Positions 45,702-57,400 of a stretch of 58,956 nucleotides of DNA are shown in pieces. A model generated the notes under the pieces. The model worked only from the letters and a program-made list of their open reading frames with translations. It was not told the DNA's origin and did not search any database. A program made the position numbers and the translations under genes. The stretch is taken from assembly GCA_003116975.1 (NCBI GenBank), contig BGKB01000256.1, forward strand, positions 1-58,956, written 5' to 3'. Source of the stretch: Aurantiochytrium sp. KH105. Its lineage: Eukaryota; Sar; Bigyra; Thraustochytrida; Thraustochytriidae. Each line of letters starts with the position of its first letter. Positions within the stretch are counted from its first letter, which is position 1.

Positions 45702-48431
45702 ATGGTTGCGCGAGAGGCGGCGCCGCTGGGCAGCAGTCGCGAAAGCGATATCAAATCGCGCAGCGAGACGCGAAGAACATGGGACGTGCTCATGGTGTCC
45801 TCGGACCCGAGTGCGCATCAAAGACTTAAACTACAGGCTGAGGAAAGAGCGATTCGGCAGTCCATCTCGCTCGCGGAGCATGGGCGACATGTCGACATCA
45901 ACTTGGATGTTTTGCCTGCAGCGACAGCAGATGATTTGGCCAAAAGACTCTTGTGGAAATCGTCGCAGGGCTCCTCGTACGACGTCATCCACTTTAGTGG
46001 TCATTGCGACGTGGATAACCACTTGGTGCGTCTCATCTTCTCGGAGCTGCACCGACAGCATGGGCCCGAAGTCGTCCGACGCTTTCAGTCCAGCAGCGCC
46101 AGTGTTTCCGGCATTCATGAGCTTGCAGCCCAGGTCACTAAACATCTTGAGTCGCAAGCAATGTATTTCATGGACGAAATCGACGTGCCTAGTCTGTCGT
46201 CTTCGGCGCGGTCAAGTTCGACGGGGCAATCCTCCTCGTCAAACTCGTCGGTACCCGGCCCAGCTGCAGATTCGGCGGCAGGAATGGGCCTTGGCACTGC
46301 TGGCTCACCCCGGCGGCCACTTGGTCGCGAAACGAGAAGGAGCGGCGCTCTTCCCGCTATGGGCCGTCGCGGCGATGAGGACAGCGACAGTGACTCACGA
46401 GCGGGCGACGAGGAAGAAGAAAGGGGCGAGGAGCGGAGAAGCTCTTTCGCTCAGAAACAGCACAAGAGAGGAAAGGGGGAAAATGTCCATGATGGGAAAA
46501 AAGACAAAGAAGGAAAATCAGACGAGGAGCAGGACGAAGACGACTTTGCCGCAATGTCCGCCGCGGCCGCCACGCGCGAACGCAGCAAAAGCTGCAGCGA
46601 TGCGGTAGCCCCCGCGTGCGACGAGACGCCGACACGAGGACGCACACACGCGAAACGTGCCGATGTGGTCGCAACAGTAACTGCAGCCGAGTCCTCCATC
46701 GAAGCAGTTGTCGAGACGCACAGCAAATCACGGTCGTTGACGCCCGATTTTCGACTTATTCACAGAGCGCAGACCAAGGCCATTATTCCAGCCGATGCGG
46801 AGCAGCGTGTCGGCGAACAGCGTTTGCTTGTATTTTCCCAAGCCTCAGAGGGGCCTGCAGACCCATCGCAAATGGCGGGCAACGGCGGGCCCTCGCGCCC
46901 CGGCACGCCTGATTCAACTTCTGTGGAAGTATGGAACGATCACGATCCATTGGTGCTCCGTCTTCCGGACGGAGGGCCACATGCGACCAAGGATATCGTG
47001 CTGACCAAGAGTCAGATTCTCGACGCTGGTGTCGGTTCCCTCGCCTTTGAAATGGGTGGTGGGCCAGGGATGAACTTTGTGAGCGCCAAGGCCTTTGCTG
47101 ATCTCGTGTCGCCATATGCTCTCGATCTTCAGTGCATATTACTAAACGCGTGTCACTCGCAGCTCGCGTGCGAGCAATTGCTCGCGGTCGGCATTCCCCT
47201 TGCTATTTGCGCACGAGGTAAAATGTCAGACGCCAGCGCGCTGCATTTTTCCCGTGGGTTCTACGAAGCCTTGGCATACGGCGAATCCGTCGAACGCGCC
47301 TTTGTGGAGGGCCAAAACCGAATGTCGGTCAATGATCGTCGAAGGTATCATCCTGGCCCAGCGGGTCACCCGACGACTGCGCTTGCCCAGCAACATGCAC
47401 GCTTTGCGCACGCCATGCCTCATCCGCACCCACACCCGGACCATGTTGACGTAGTTTGTCTTTTTCGCGCGAGCGGCAGCATGAGGCTCAGTCCCGTTTC
47501 GGTGCGGCGACACCACGACATGGACTCAGAGAACAAGAGTTTGAGACGCATGATTCAAGAAGGTATTTGGCTGCTTGGAACCAAGGATCGAGAGATTCAA
47601 GAGCTTCGCGAGCTCGTTGAAGAATTTAAGGAGCGCGAAAAGGCCCAGAGCGCCCGCGCAAAGACACCATCGAGGGCCAAGACGCCAGCGCGATCCGATG
47701 CGACGACCCGCCGACGAGAGTCGAGCGGGATTCGCATAAACCCTGCTCGGGCAGGATCGCGCCGCGCTTCGGCCAAGACGAATTCAGCAAGTAAACAGGG
47801 CTCGCAGAGGTCACAACGGGATGGCGAACCTAAGCTGGCCACAAATGCGCGCGCGCGCGCAGCAAGGCCTCGTGCTGCTGCATCTAGCAGCGGCACCAAA
47901 TCGCGCGTCGCCACGGAATCGTCCTTTGCTGGCGCCACGGCCTCGACCGCTTCTTCTCGGCGAAAGTCATTCGAACCCCAAGACAGGCCGCAAGACAGAG
48001 CCAAGGTCGGTGTCGAGTCCTCAATGGAGACGCCGCCAGCGGCATCAGGTCCATCCATCAAGCCCTCATCGCCATGGAAACTGAAGACGGGCAGACGCGC
48101 CGAGGCGCGCGACCGCATTTTCACTTCTGCGACATCTTCTGCGACAGTGAAAGGCGGTAGGGACAAGGATAAGGAAAACAGATCTGGCTCGCAAACACAA
48201 CAGGCCCCGCGAACGCCGACTCGACCTCGTAAGATCTTCACGACGGCGTCTGCCACCGCTGCGCAATCTCATGCGCAGTCGAATGGAAGTCCACCTGGAC
48301 AACAAGGAGGACAAGCTCAGCCGAGCTACCATGGCTTTGGCTCAAGCGTGCCTCGTTTCTCGACAACTTCCGTTCCTCACAACCCTGGCAGGTACGACTG
48401 CGCGTCGCCAAAGACTCGCACCAAGTTTTGA
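45702..48431 (+). CDS. CHAT-domain (caspase-like) peptidase with large insertion and disordered tail
   Basis: The 909-residue protein starts at the ATG at 45702. Residues 27-110 are the first half of a CHAT domain: WDVLMVSSDPSAHQRLKLQAEE, then YDVIHFSGHCD with catalytic His101. The second half resumes near 455: LDLQCILLNACHSQLACEQL with catalytic Cys484, then GIPLAICARGKMSDASALHF and SRGFYEALAYGESVERAFVEG. Between them is an insertion of about 300 residues, low-complexity and charged, where relatives have a few dozen. After about 600 come a short coiled coil (KDREIQELRELVEEFKEREK) and about 270 disordered residues rich in Ser, Arg, Ala and Lys. CHAT proteases belong to clan CD with caspases and separase; bacterial ones act in regulated cleavage, for example CRISPR-linked proteases and gasdermin activation. 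Substrate here is unknown. No N-terminal TPR is present. Confidence 0.82.
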   Translation: MVAREAAPLGSSRESDIKSRSETRRTWDVLMVSSDPSAHQRLKLQAEERAIRQSISLAEHGRHVDINLDVLPAATADDLAKRLLWKSSQGSSYDVIHFSGHCDVDNHLVRLIFSELHRQHGPEVVRRFQSSSASVSGIHELAAQVTKHLESQAMYFMDEIDVPSLSSSARSSSTGQSSSSNSSVPGPAADSAAGMGLGTAGSPRRPLGRETRRSGALPAMGRRGDEDSDSDSRAGDEEEERGEERRSSFAQKQHKRGKGENVHDGKKDKEGKSDEEQDEDDFAAMSAAAATRERSKSCSDAVAPACDETPTRGRTHAKRADVVATVTAAESSIEAVVETHSKSRSLTPDFRLIHRAQTKAIIPADAEQRVGEQRLLVFSQASEGPADPSQMAGNGGPSRPGTPDSTSVEVWNDHDPLVLRLPDGGPHATKDIVLTKSQILDAGVGSLAFEMGGGPGMNFVSAKAFADLVSPYALDLQCILLNACHSQLACEQLLAVGIPLAICARGKMSDASALHFSRGFYEALAYGESVERAFVEGQNRMSVNDRRRYHPGPAGHPTTALAQQHARFAHAMPHPHPHPDHVDVVCLFRASGSMRLSPVSVRRHHDMDSENKSLRRMIQEGIWLLGTKDREIQELRELVEEFKEREKAQSARAKTPSRAKTPARSDATTRRRESSGIRINPARAGSRRASAKTNSASKQGSQRSQRDGEPKLATNARARAARPRAAASSSGTKSRVATESSFAGATASTASSRRKSFEPQDRPQDRAKVGVESSMETPPAASGPSIKPSSPWKLKTGRRAEARDRIFTSATSSATVKGGRDKDKENRSGSQTQQAPRTPTRPRKIFTTASATAAQSHAQSNGSPPGQQGGQAQPSYHGFGSSVPRFSTTSVPHNPGRYDCASPKTRTKF

Positions 48432-48976
48432 TTCAAGTGCGCGTGTGTGAGTGTATGTATTGGTGTGATGACAACACAATTGTACTTGGGGTAAGCAAGG
48501 GCAACAGGAGCGAAGCGAGGTGTGCGTATCATGAATTGTATGTATGTAGTTATTCCTTTACCCTAGCTCAGCATAAGATCATATAGTTTTGTCGCCGATT
48601 TCGGAATTTTGTTCGCTCATTTTCGAGAATCATGGTCACAGCTGTCGGGCCTAGCCGCTCTCGCTGCGTTAAGCCAGACTTGAACGAAAAGTGTACTGCA
48701 TCTATCTATCCAAAGAAGGGGGACGTGCAGTCTCAACAAATTTGCAAATATCCATTCGTCTACCCGTTCGTTTCGCTCGCCATAGCAGAATTCTTGTGCA
48801 ACGCCTGCCTACCCACTAATTTCTTCTCTTTTTTTTTTCTCTTTCCTTCTTTCGCGGAAGACGGGCTTGACGACACGCAAGGAGATATTGCATTTTTGGG
48901 GGTTTTCGGACGGGGACCGAGGTGGTGATGGGCGTCCCGATGGAAACAGGCAGGCCCAAAAGAGAGAAAGAGTGTT
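48432..48976. other. convergent 3' intergenic region
   Basis: The 545 bp lie between the ends of two genes. A T/C-rich run at about 48821-48856 is the only notable element. No gene is supported. Confidence 0.5.
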
Positions 48977-50495
48977 CTACTTGCGCGAGGCGTACACAAG
49001 GACGGCAATAAGGATAATGACGATGCGGGCGTACCACACTCTCCTTGGGTAAGGAACGGGCTCATACGTGGGGGTCTTGAGGCCATACGGAGGATCGTAC
49101 GCGATGGCATCCTCGGGCTTGCAAGAGTAAGCATCTTCCCAAGTCTCCACAAACTGTTCGCGCACAGCCTCGACAAAGGCTTCAAAAGACTCGAACTTGT
49201 GAGGCTCGAGAGCCGGGGAAATGCTCGTCACACACGAAACGTTGCGCTCGTAGCTCAAATCCTTTTCATTGGCAACCCTCTCCTTGTTGGTGGTGATGAC
49301 TGCCTGCACTGGCCGCTGGTAGTCAAAGGCCATCTTGAGAACACCGGTTTTCAGTCGCAGCGGCTCCATTTTCAAGTTCCGCGTGCCCTCCGGGTACACG
49401 ATGAGGCCCTGGTTCGGGCGGGCGAGCCACTGCGATTGAATGTACTCGCCCAGCGCGTCGCGGTCAATGCCCTTCTTCCGGTTGAAAAACCAGGTCGAGT
49501 GCGCAATGTAGGCGTACAGGCTCGACATGGGGCAGCCGATAATAACGAGCAAGCGCGAGAGGTACGCGCCGCCGTTGCAAATGGCCTGGTCCATGAAGAA
49601 GTCGCCCCAACTTCTGTGGTTGCACAGGTACATTGCGTTTTTGTGCAGGGACTTGGACCCAGGTGTGCGCTTAAAGCGGACCGCCATCGCATCGCAAATG
49701 CTCTTGGTGCATGCGTACGGGTTCGCGCATCCTGTCACGAGGGCGTACAGCGTGTGTGCCGGGCTGTTCAATTTGGATTTTTCGCGCGTTATTTTTTTTT
49801 GTCCATGCGGTATTCGTTGGTCAGTTCATCAAGTCATGTCTCGCTGTGTTCGTCTCCCGCTTCTGCTCTCGTTTCCCCTCCTCTTCTGCTCTCCTCTCCT
49901 CTTCTGCCCTCCTCTCCCCTCGCGTCGTCCCGGTTTCGTCCCCTTCGCGGACTTTGGCGCCGCCAAGAGGACCAAAGGCAGGCAGAGCGTGCACGGGTGC
50001 GCGCCTTTTAGGAAGCACGGAAGACGCAACGTAGCGACGCGTGTTTTCGTGCCCTTGCGCGGCCGCCTCCGCCGCGGTATTCTCCGCCCGCCTCCGCTCG
50101 CGCTGCCTCGATCCGCGCGGCTGCGCTGGAGCGCGCGCCCTCCTCGCCCCGCCTTCTCCCTCGCGTCCGGGCTCCGCGAGGCGCGCCCGGGTCGCCGTCG
50201 CCGCGGCCGTCGTACTCGTCGCGGCAGCGCGTGTCGTGCCGTACCCGGGGCGCCATCTCCATCCGCCCGGAGGGCGGCGACTTCCCGCGCCCTCGCGGCG
50301 CGCAGCTCTCCTGCGCGCACGCGGGCTGCCTCCGCGCCGGGCTCCGCGCCGCGCCCCGCGCGCGCGCGCGCTCCCGCTGCGCGCGCGCGGGCGGTCTTGC
50401 CCGCGCGCTCGGTCTGCCTGCTGGCATCGCACGTACCATATCAAGAACTGCACGTAGGCGTACAGCACCGCGAAGGCCGCCAGGCTGCGCGCCAT
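48977..50495 (-). CDS. PlsC-family lysophospholipid acyltransferase, two exons
   Basis: The 3' exon (49763-48977) carries the acyltransferase motifs: NHRSWGDFFMD (HX4D catalytic box) and LIVYPEGTRNLK (acyl-acceptor box), plus a C-terminal membrane helix (ARIVIILIAVLVYAS). It has no ATG at its 5' end; the codon at 49771 is TTG. A short 5' exon (50495-50437) begins ATG and encodes MARSLAAFAVLYAYVQFLI, a membrane-anchor helix. Joining it across a GTACGT donor at 50436 and a CAG acceptor at 49764 keeps the frame and gives 281 residues. Such enzymes acylate lysophosphatidic acid or other lysophospholipids at the ER. The CXLPLAT subclass with a long gap (LCLAT1/AGPAT-like) is likely. The family is secure; the splice is predicted from sequence only. 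Confidence 0.8.
49764..50436 (-). other. predicted 673-bp intron of the acyltransferase gene
   Basis: On the minus strand the intron starts GTACGTGCG and ends ATTGAACAG, with a possible branch site CTGAC near 49819-49823. It joins a membrane-anchor exon to the catalytic exon in frame. It is the best supported intron in the window. The acceptor lacks a strong pyrimidine tract, which lowers confidence. Confidence 0.6.
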
Positions 50496-51400
50496 CGCTC
50501 CTCTCCTCTCCTCCGTCGCCGCTCCTCGCCGCGCACGGCCCGCGCGCTGCTCCTCGCGGCCGGCTCGGGCTGCGCGTCTGCTGCCGCTCGCTCGCCCTTG
50601 CTTGCTCGCTTGCTCGCTCGCTTGGGAGTCTGTCTGTCTGTCTGCTGTCTGTCTGTCTGTCTGCTGTCGTCTGCTGTCTGTCTGTCTGCTGTCTGCCTGC
50701 CTGCCTCTGTACGTCGCCGTCTCTGTCGCCCAACTGTGAGTCCGCGTTTCTCCCTATTCCGCGCGTTTCCCCTTTCGCCCTCCGGGGTTTCCCTTCCGGC
50801 CTCCTTACCTCACGCAGGCTGCCGGGGCGCGGGAGGGAGGCCTGTATCCTCTCCGCGTGCCGCTGCTTGGGCGCCTCTCCGAGACGCTGCGGCCCCGTCC
50901 AGCTCGTGGCTTGCGCGCTTGTTGCTCGCGCGGAGCCGAGCGACGATCGCGAGGCCGCGTACGTGCGTGGCACGCGCGTGCGTACGTACCGCCGGCCCCT
51001 GGCAGGCGGGAGGCGGGCGCGGCGAGGGGACAGGGACGGGGGAGGCTGGCGAGGCCGCAGACGTCGCAGGGAGCTGACGCAGGCAGCAGCGGGAGCAGGC
51101 CCAGGAAGAGGGAGCAGCGGGAGCAGGAGGGAGCCGCGTGGGCTTGGCTTGGCTTGGCTTGGCGGCGGGCTGGCTTGGCTGGCTTACGTAGCAGATGGAG
51201 GTCGGGGGAATGGGCGCGTGCGGGAGAGCACATGCAGCGAGAATGTCGAAGGCATGCGAGAGACTGGACTGCGAATGGGGCCCAGCCGGTCCAACCAACC
51301 CCCTCTCCCGCCACCGCCGCGGACGTGGATTACGAGAAAATTGATTTACATGTTACTGCGTGAACGTTGCTCGCAGTGACTGACTGGCCTAGGCCCAGGC
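50496..51400. repeat. intergenic region with TCTG and TTGGC microsatellites
   Basis: A (TCTG)n-type microsatellite spans about 50628-50703 and a (TTGGC)n run about 51139-51185. The part nearest 50500 should be the promoter of the acyltransferase. Open frames across this GC-rich stretch are repeat-derived and not accepted. Confidence 0.65.
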
Positions 51401-54400
51401 CTACTGCAGACGAAGAGAAGACGTGTCAGCGTCGACGACCTTGGTGCTCTTCTTGGTCCTCATTGCGTCGCACTCGCGCGCAGCAGAGCTCGTTTCAGCC
51501 TCATCATGAACAAGAGTGGCACTCACAAGAGGAATTACGGTATTGTCAACTTCGCCAGAGTCCGAGGACTGGGCGCCTTCGCTGGCTTCCTCGAGATTTG
51601 AGGCAGGTCGCGAGGTGCTATCAGCCACGCGGGAAGAAGACTCCGAGCCGTGAGGAGCGACAGTGTCGTGGCCCGGGCCGCGAGCCATCGTAAGACCCTC
51701 ACCGATTCCGCCTGCACCTTGTCCATGTTGCTGATAAGATCGCTGTCGCCTCTCTTTGAGCCTTTTGCAAATGACGACGAGCGCTAAAGGGACGCTCGAG
51801 AAAAGCATTAAGGCCACGCACAATTGAAGGATCATGACGTTCTTGATTACAGTCGTGACGAGAAGCCCGCTCAGCAAGAGAAACAGCTGCACATGCACAA
51901 CGGTAGCAAGAACATTATCGTCATGCTCCCCGTACGGTTGCGAGGCAGCCTGAAGAATTGCTGCAAAGAATGTCACACACATTACAAAGGCAACCTGACC
52001 GACCGTGCCATCCGCAACGAGCAGCACCACTGACGTGAGAAGAAACTTGCGCAGGAGCTCGATAATCTCATAGTACCGCTCCAAGTGCCATTTTCCATCC
52101 TGCGAACTCGTCTGCTTCTCGTAAAACTCATAAAGGAATGCCGCACCTTGCAGCGTGGGATTTTCGCGTTGTCGGACCAGCGTGACGAAGAGCACAATGG
52201 GCCCAACGGTGTACACCCAAACCATCAGTATAGCATACCAGAAGATCCAGCCTCTCGCGTCGCAGTCCGTGGCATAGTCAAAGCGTAGCGCGCGCGATCC
52301 ATCCTCGAACGTGTCGCACACAAAGGTCTGCACAATCGTCGTGTTAACGGATGGAAACACGAGAAACAAGAGCATCGCAACGAGGTAAGTCGAAGCCGAG
52401 GCAAGGCGAACGCGTCTCTGTCGCGACCAAGCGAAGAGACAGCGCGTCACAACGTGCATGATGGCTAGTATGGCCATCAGAAGCACTGGCAAAAGCGTCG
52501 CCATCAACAGTCTGGTCGTATGAGTATTATCCACGATACAACCCGTCAATGCAGGCAGACCGGTGGGGTCTGCATTTGTCCACGCAAAAACAGTGGGAAG
52601 CCACGACCAATCTTCCATCCACGGGTACGTGGACCCAAAGACACGTTGAAAACCCACTAACACCTGGATGAAACCAATCATGATGGCCCTTGGGCCATGA
52701 AGACTTTGCATTGCCGAGTGCGATTCTGACAAGGCTATCGCGACCGAATTGTACGCTTTGGTGACGCCACGAACCTTGGGCACAATACTGCATTTCGAAC
52801 TTTGCTGCTTCTCATCTCCAGCACGAAGCATAAAGTAAAATTTTGCCGCGATCAAAACCGACCATCCCAAGCCGATAACAGCAGCAGTCACACCGAAGAC
52901 TTTCCATTCTCTTTGGAGCTTCTCTGGAGTGCACGCTGAACAAAGTCCGTCGCCATCTTTGCTGTAGCCACTTTGGCACACCGAGCAGTATGGTCCAGTG
53001 TGACCCTCCCGGCAATACACTGGCGAAGTCCACAGTGACAGCTCACGCCGTCTCGAAGCGTCCGATTCCGAAGTGCCATTCCCACCGACGCATGCACTTG
53101 CTTGCGGGCACGCAAGCACAGTGCTCGAGAGCAAGGAAGGTCGCCAAAACCCAGGCTCGAGCACAAGTGCATCCAGCGTCTGCCCTGGGTCCTCGCATTG
53201 CGCTCCGTCACTGCAAGAAAGCACCTGCACCTCCTCTTGGCCCTCATCGTCGAGTGCCACAATCTGATAAAAGCCGCGCGGCGCCACGCAGTCTTCTTCG
53301 CTCGTGGCCACGCCCAAGGTCGTCTGCAGCTCGTTCGGACATGCAACGCACCCCACCGTGCTGTCCTCCACGTAGGTGCCGCGGGGACACTCCTCGCAAG
53401 TGAATACACCGTCTTCCAGCGCTGGAGTCTGCTCCGAGCCCACATCACAGATGATGGACGCCGAGCTCATCGGGTCGCTCTCCGCGCTGTCTTGGCCATT
53501 GACGACTGCGATGACGCGGAAGAAGCTCGACACGTTGAAGCGAAGGCCAAGCAAGGCCGACCGCGCAGAAGGATCCTCGATCTTGACGCAAGTTTGCACT
53601 GAAGTCGCAGCCTCCTCGACATTGGCACAAGATGCCCACGCATCCGCAGACGTGAGCGTGCTCGAGCGATCAGAAGTACGGTATACCACAAAAAAGTCAA
53701 CGTCGTCATCTCCGTACTCCCACGTCCACGTCACCGTAGCAGTTCCATCAGCAATGACTTCGCCAGCAGCTGCAGCAAGAGAGTCATTGCTGTCGCCGCC
53801 GGACTCATTGACAACAGAGCTGCTTGCCCGAACGTCCTTGACCCTTCGTCTCGTGCAGCCGCCCTCATCGTAGCTGTTGCCCCCCTCGAAAGCGCCCGCG
53901 CAAGTGCATGCCACACTGGGAAAGTCCTGCCCATCACCCGAACACGTTCCCGTTGACGAACACGTCTTGGGACATCCCATCACGGCCGTTGACGGCGCAA
54001 AGGCTTCTGCACCACCATCGAAGCTGGTTTCGGAGAGACGGAAACGAGACGCAGCGTACACGTGCTTTCCTGCCTCGGCCACAAAGAACTTCGTGTTGCC
54101 AGTCGCATCCGAGTATGAGGCCCCAGCGTCGATGCTGGGCAGTGGGTCGCTTGCAGCAAAATTGCACTTGTGAATGTGCGCCGTCACGCCTGCAGCGAGA
54201 TAGATGCTGCCACCGACGCCTTTAGTACAGCCAAGAGACATGGGCGCCTCACCTGCCTCGTTGAGCACGGCCACCATGCCATTACTGGCCTCGCAGGGCA
54301 TTCGACTTCCGGACACCGTCTTTAGGTTGCAGACTGTGTACTCGCGACAGGTAAAGCTTGCCGCGTTGTTGGTGAAGCTGGTGCTTTGAATGTTTGCAGA

Positions 54401-57400
54401 AGACCCCGCGCCAGCGTAGAGGGCTCCGCCCTGCTCTTGCGCCGTATTTGAGTCGAAAACGACCTCCTTGAAATCCACTTGCGCTCCAGCGTCGAGTGCG
54501 ACGGCTCCTCCGGCCGCGTATGCTTGGTTGCCCGAGAAGTCTGACCCTGTCACGCTGATCACGGTGGCTCCAGTGGCGAGAATTGCACCGCCAGAACCGA
54601 GCGAGACTTCATTGCTGCGGAAACTCATGTTGGTCATCTGGAAGGAATCGATGGACGGATTCTCGTCAAAGTGAAACGCGCCTCCGGAAGTGCCCGCATT
54701 TCCTTCAACAGTAAGCTCTTGGAAGCATACTGTTCCAGATTCGCAGTCCTCATGCACAACGCGTGGGGGCAGAACGCCCGTCGCGTAGATAGCGGCGCCC
54801 CCAAGAGCTTTGTTGTTGCTGATCGAACCGCCGCGCCACAGAGAAGGCATGCGACTGCCAACATTGAATTGCACGGCCCCACCGTATAAACCAGCTTTGT
54901 TGTCGACGAAGTCAGTGTCGACGATGCGCTCGATCACTCCACTATCTTCGACAGCAATCGCGCCCCCACCGCCATTGCAGCGGTTTCCGCGGAACGTTGT
55001 ACCTGTGATGATACCGATTTTCCCGAAAACGGCAACTGCGCCCCCGAGTCCTGCACGGACGTTGCTTTGCCTGTTGTTGGCGAAGGTAGAATTCTCAATG
55101 GTTTGAATGTGTCCTTGCACGGTGACTGTCATGGCGCCACCTTGAGTTCCGGACATACTTTGAAAAGTAGTGCCAACAATGGCATCAATTGTGCCGTCCA
55201 CCAAGAGACCTCCGCCAACTTGCATGACGAGAAAACCGAAAGCCTTGGAATTTAGAAATGAGCAGTACTCAATTCGCCCAGCATGGCCTTCAACAAGAAC
55301 TAAGCCACCAAAACGTGCTTGAACCTCAATGTCTTCTTCTTCCTCCTCCTCCTCTTCATCCTCTTCCGTTATTTTCACGTCACTTTCATCTTGGCCCCAA
55401 TTTTGCTCGTAGGGATCGACAAGTGTGTTGTTATCCGCAACACTCGATGCACTAGTGCTGGGAGCTCTACGCGAAAACGTAATTCCGCGCAAGTGCCACA
55501 ATACTGCTCCTCGCTCAACGCGCAAGATGTCGTCGCCCTGGAAATACACATTGATACCTTCGTCGGCGACGAGTGAGATGTTGGTGTTTTGCCGAATGAC
55601 AAGCTCCCGAGTCACGTTTATGTAGCTTGATGTGATCGTGACCTGTCCATGAGCAAACGTATCGTCCAAAAGGTGGCCGCGAAGCGCTTCAAATGAATCA
55701 GCCGACCGCTCCTCNCTGCTCCTCGCTCAACGCGCAAGATGTCGTCGCCCTGGAAATACACATTGATACCTTCGTCGGCGACGAGTGAGATGTTGGTGTT
55801 TTGCCGAATGACAAGCTCCCGAGTCACGTTTATGTAGCTTGATGTGATCGTGACCTGTCCATGAGCAAACGTATCGTCCAAAAGGTGGCCGCGAAGCGCT
55901 TCAAATGAATCAGCCGACCGCTCCTCGAAGGCAGGACTTTCTGTGTCGATAGGCAGATTTGTGTCGCTCGGTGTTGCCCACGCCTCGAGCGCCAGTGGTG
56001 CTGCACTTCGATTCTCTCCAGAAAGGCCGCGCTCACCGGCATTCATAAATACAAAGAGGGATCCAGCTGCGACGCGAATGTCCTCATGGCGCTGAGCGGC
56101 GCAAAGACGCCTGGACAGAGTGTCTGCATCAGCAAGGCCGAAATCGCCGCTGTTCATTGTGTTCTCTTCTCGAATTCCGATAAAGTTGAACGGGCACAGA
56201 TCCAAGTACGCTGCCATCATCTCGAGATCAAAGAGTACCTCGAGGTTCAAATGAATGACGGTGTCTGACGTGGCTTCAGGCACGACGATCTCGATGCACC
56301 GTACCATGCTGGGCACGACGCTTCCAATGTACTCGCCAAGGCTCAGATGAGAACCGTTTCGCGGCAGTTCGATGGCGAGACAAGAATATGCTGTGCCAGA
56401 CTCTTCGTAGTCCACGATCGGGACTTTCTGGCTTGCAGAGTTCGCTGCTGTGTCATACAAGGCAGTGCCGGTGGTATTGACTGAGAATACATTTTCAGGT
56501 CCATGCACTACGACCATGTACTCGTCGAGCGGGCTTTTCAGTGCGACCGGGGCGAGACGACCATAGTCTGAGCTGGACTCGCTGTCGGCAAAGTACGCAT
56601 CGGACCAGGTCTGGCCGTCGTCTTTGCTCAAGCGATACACGAGATGAAACTTTCGCTCAGCTTCATCCTCGCCAGTTCTGTACCGATAGAAGACCGCCCA
56701 GTGCTGGTCCCTGTTTGGGTCAGCAACTAAGACGACCTGTTCATCGCCTTGCGTAAATGGGAATGCGATTTCTGCAATGAAACCAAGCGACTCGACGACG
56801 AGGTTGTCGTTTTCATCAGGTGTGAGTCGGGCATAGCGAATGCCGATGGATTTGTGCTCCCATGCCGCGATCCACAGGTCTTTGTGCGGGCTTGCGGCCA
56901 AGGTGACGTCGGCATCCTTGCCGTCAAAGTTTGTGACGCGCAGACGATCGTTCCAGGCACAGACATCAACCTTGGTCTCACTCACAAAAATATCTGCGAG
57001 ACCGCCGGCGATGCTTGCCGTGGACCCAAGAACAAAACGTTGATTAAACGGACTGGTGTAAAGGACTGGGTCTCTGTCCTGGTAAACATCAGTTTCGATA
57101 CCAGAAAATACGCTCACGACTTCAGTAAGGTCGCTCTCCGCAATTGGATTTCCGTCATCAATCGTGAAAGAGGCAGAGACAAGGTCTTTGTCAGTTCCAA
57201 TGTTGATGTCATCACCCAGTGTGAATGCCGAGGATGTTTCCCATATGAGAACTACGTTATTTGCGTCATCTGCAGTGATCGTAGGGTATCTATTTGCGTT
57301 GCCAGCTTTGAGACTTTGAGATATCTGCAGCGGCACGCCTCTGCTGGAACCCGTCCACTCGGACCCGGAGCTCGCGTCACTTTTGGTAATGTACGCGACT

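Noticed and set aside
50231..51379. 382-codon plus-strand frame opposite the acyltransferase exon and intron
   Set aside because: The composition is Arg, Ala, Ser and Leu from simple repeats and matches no protein.
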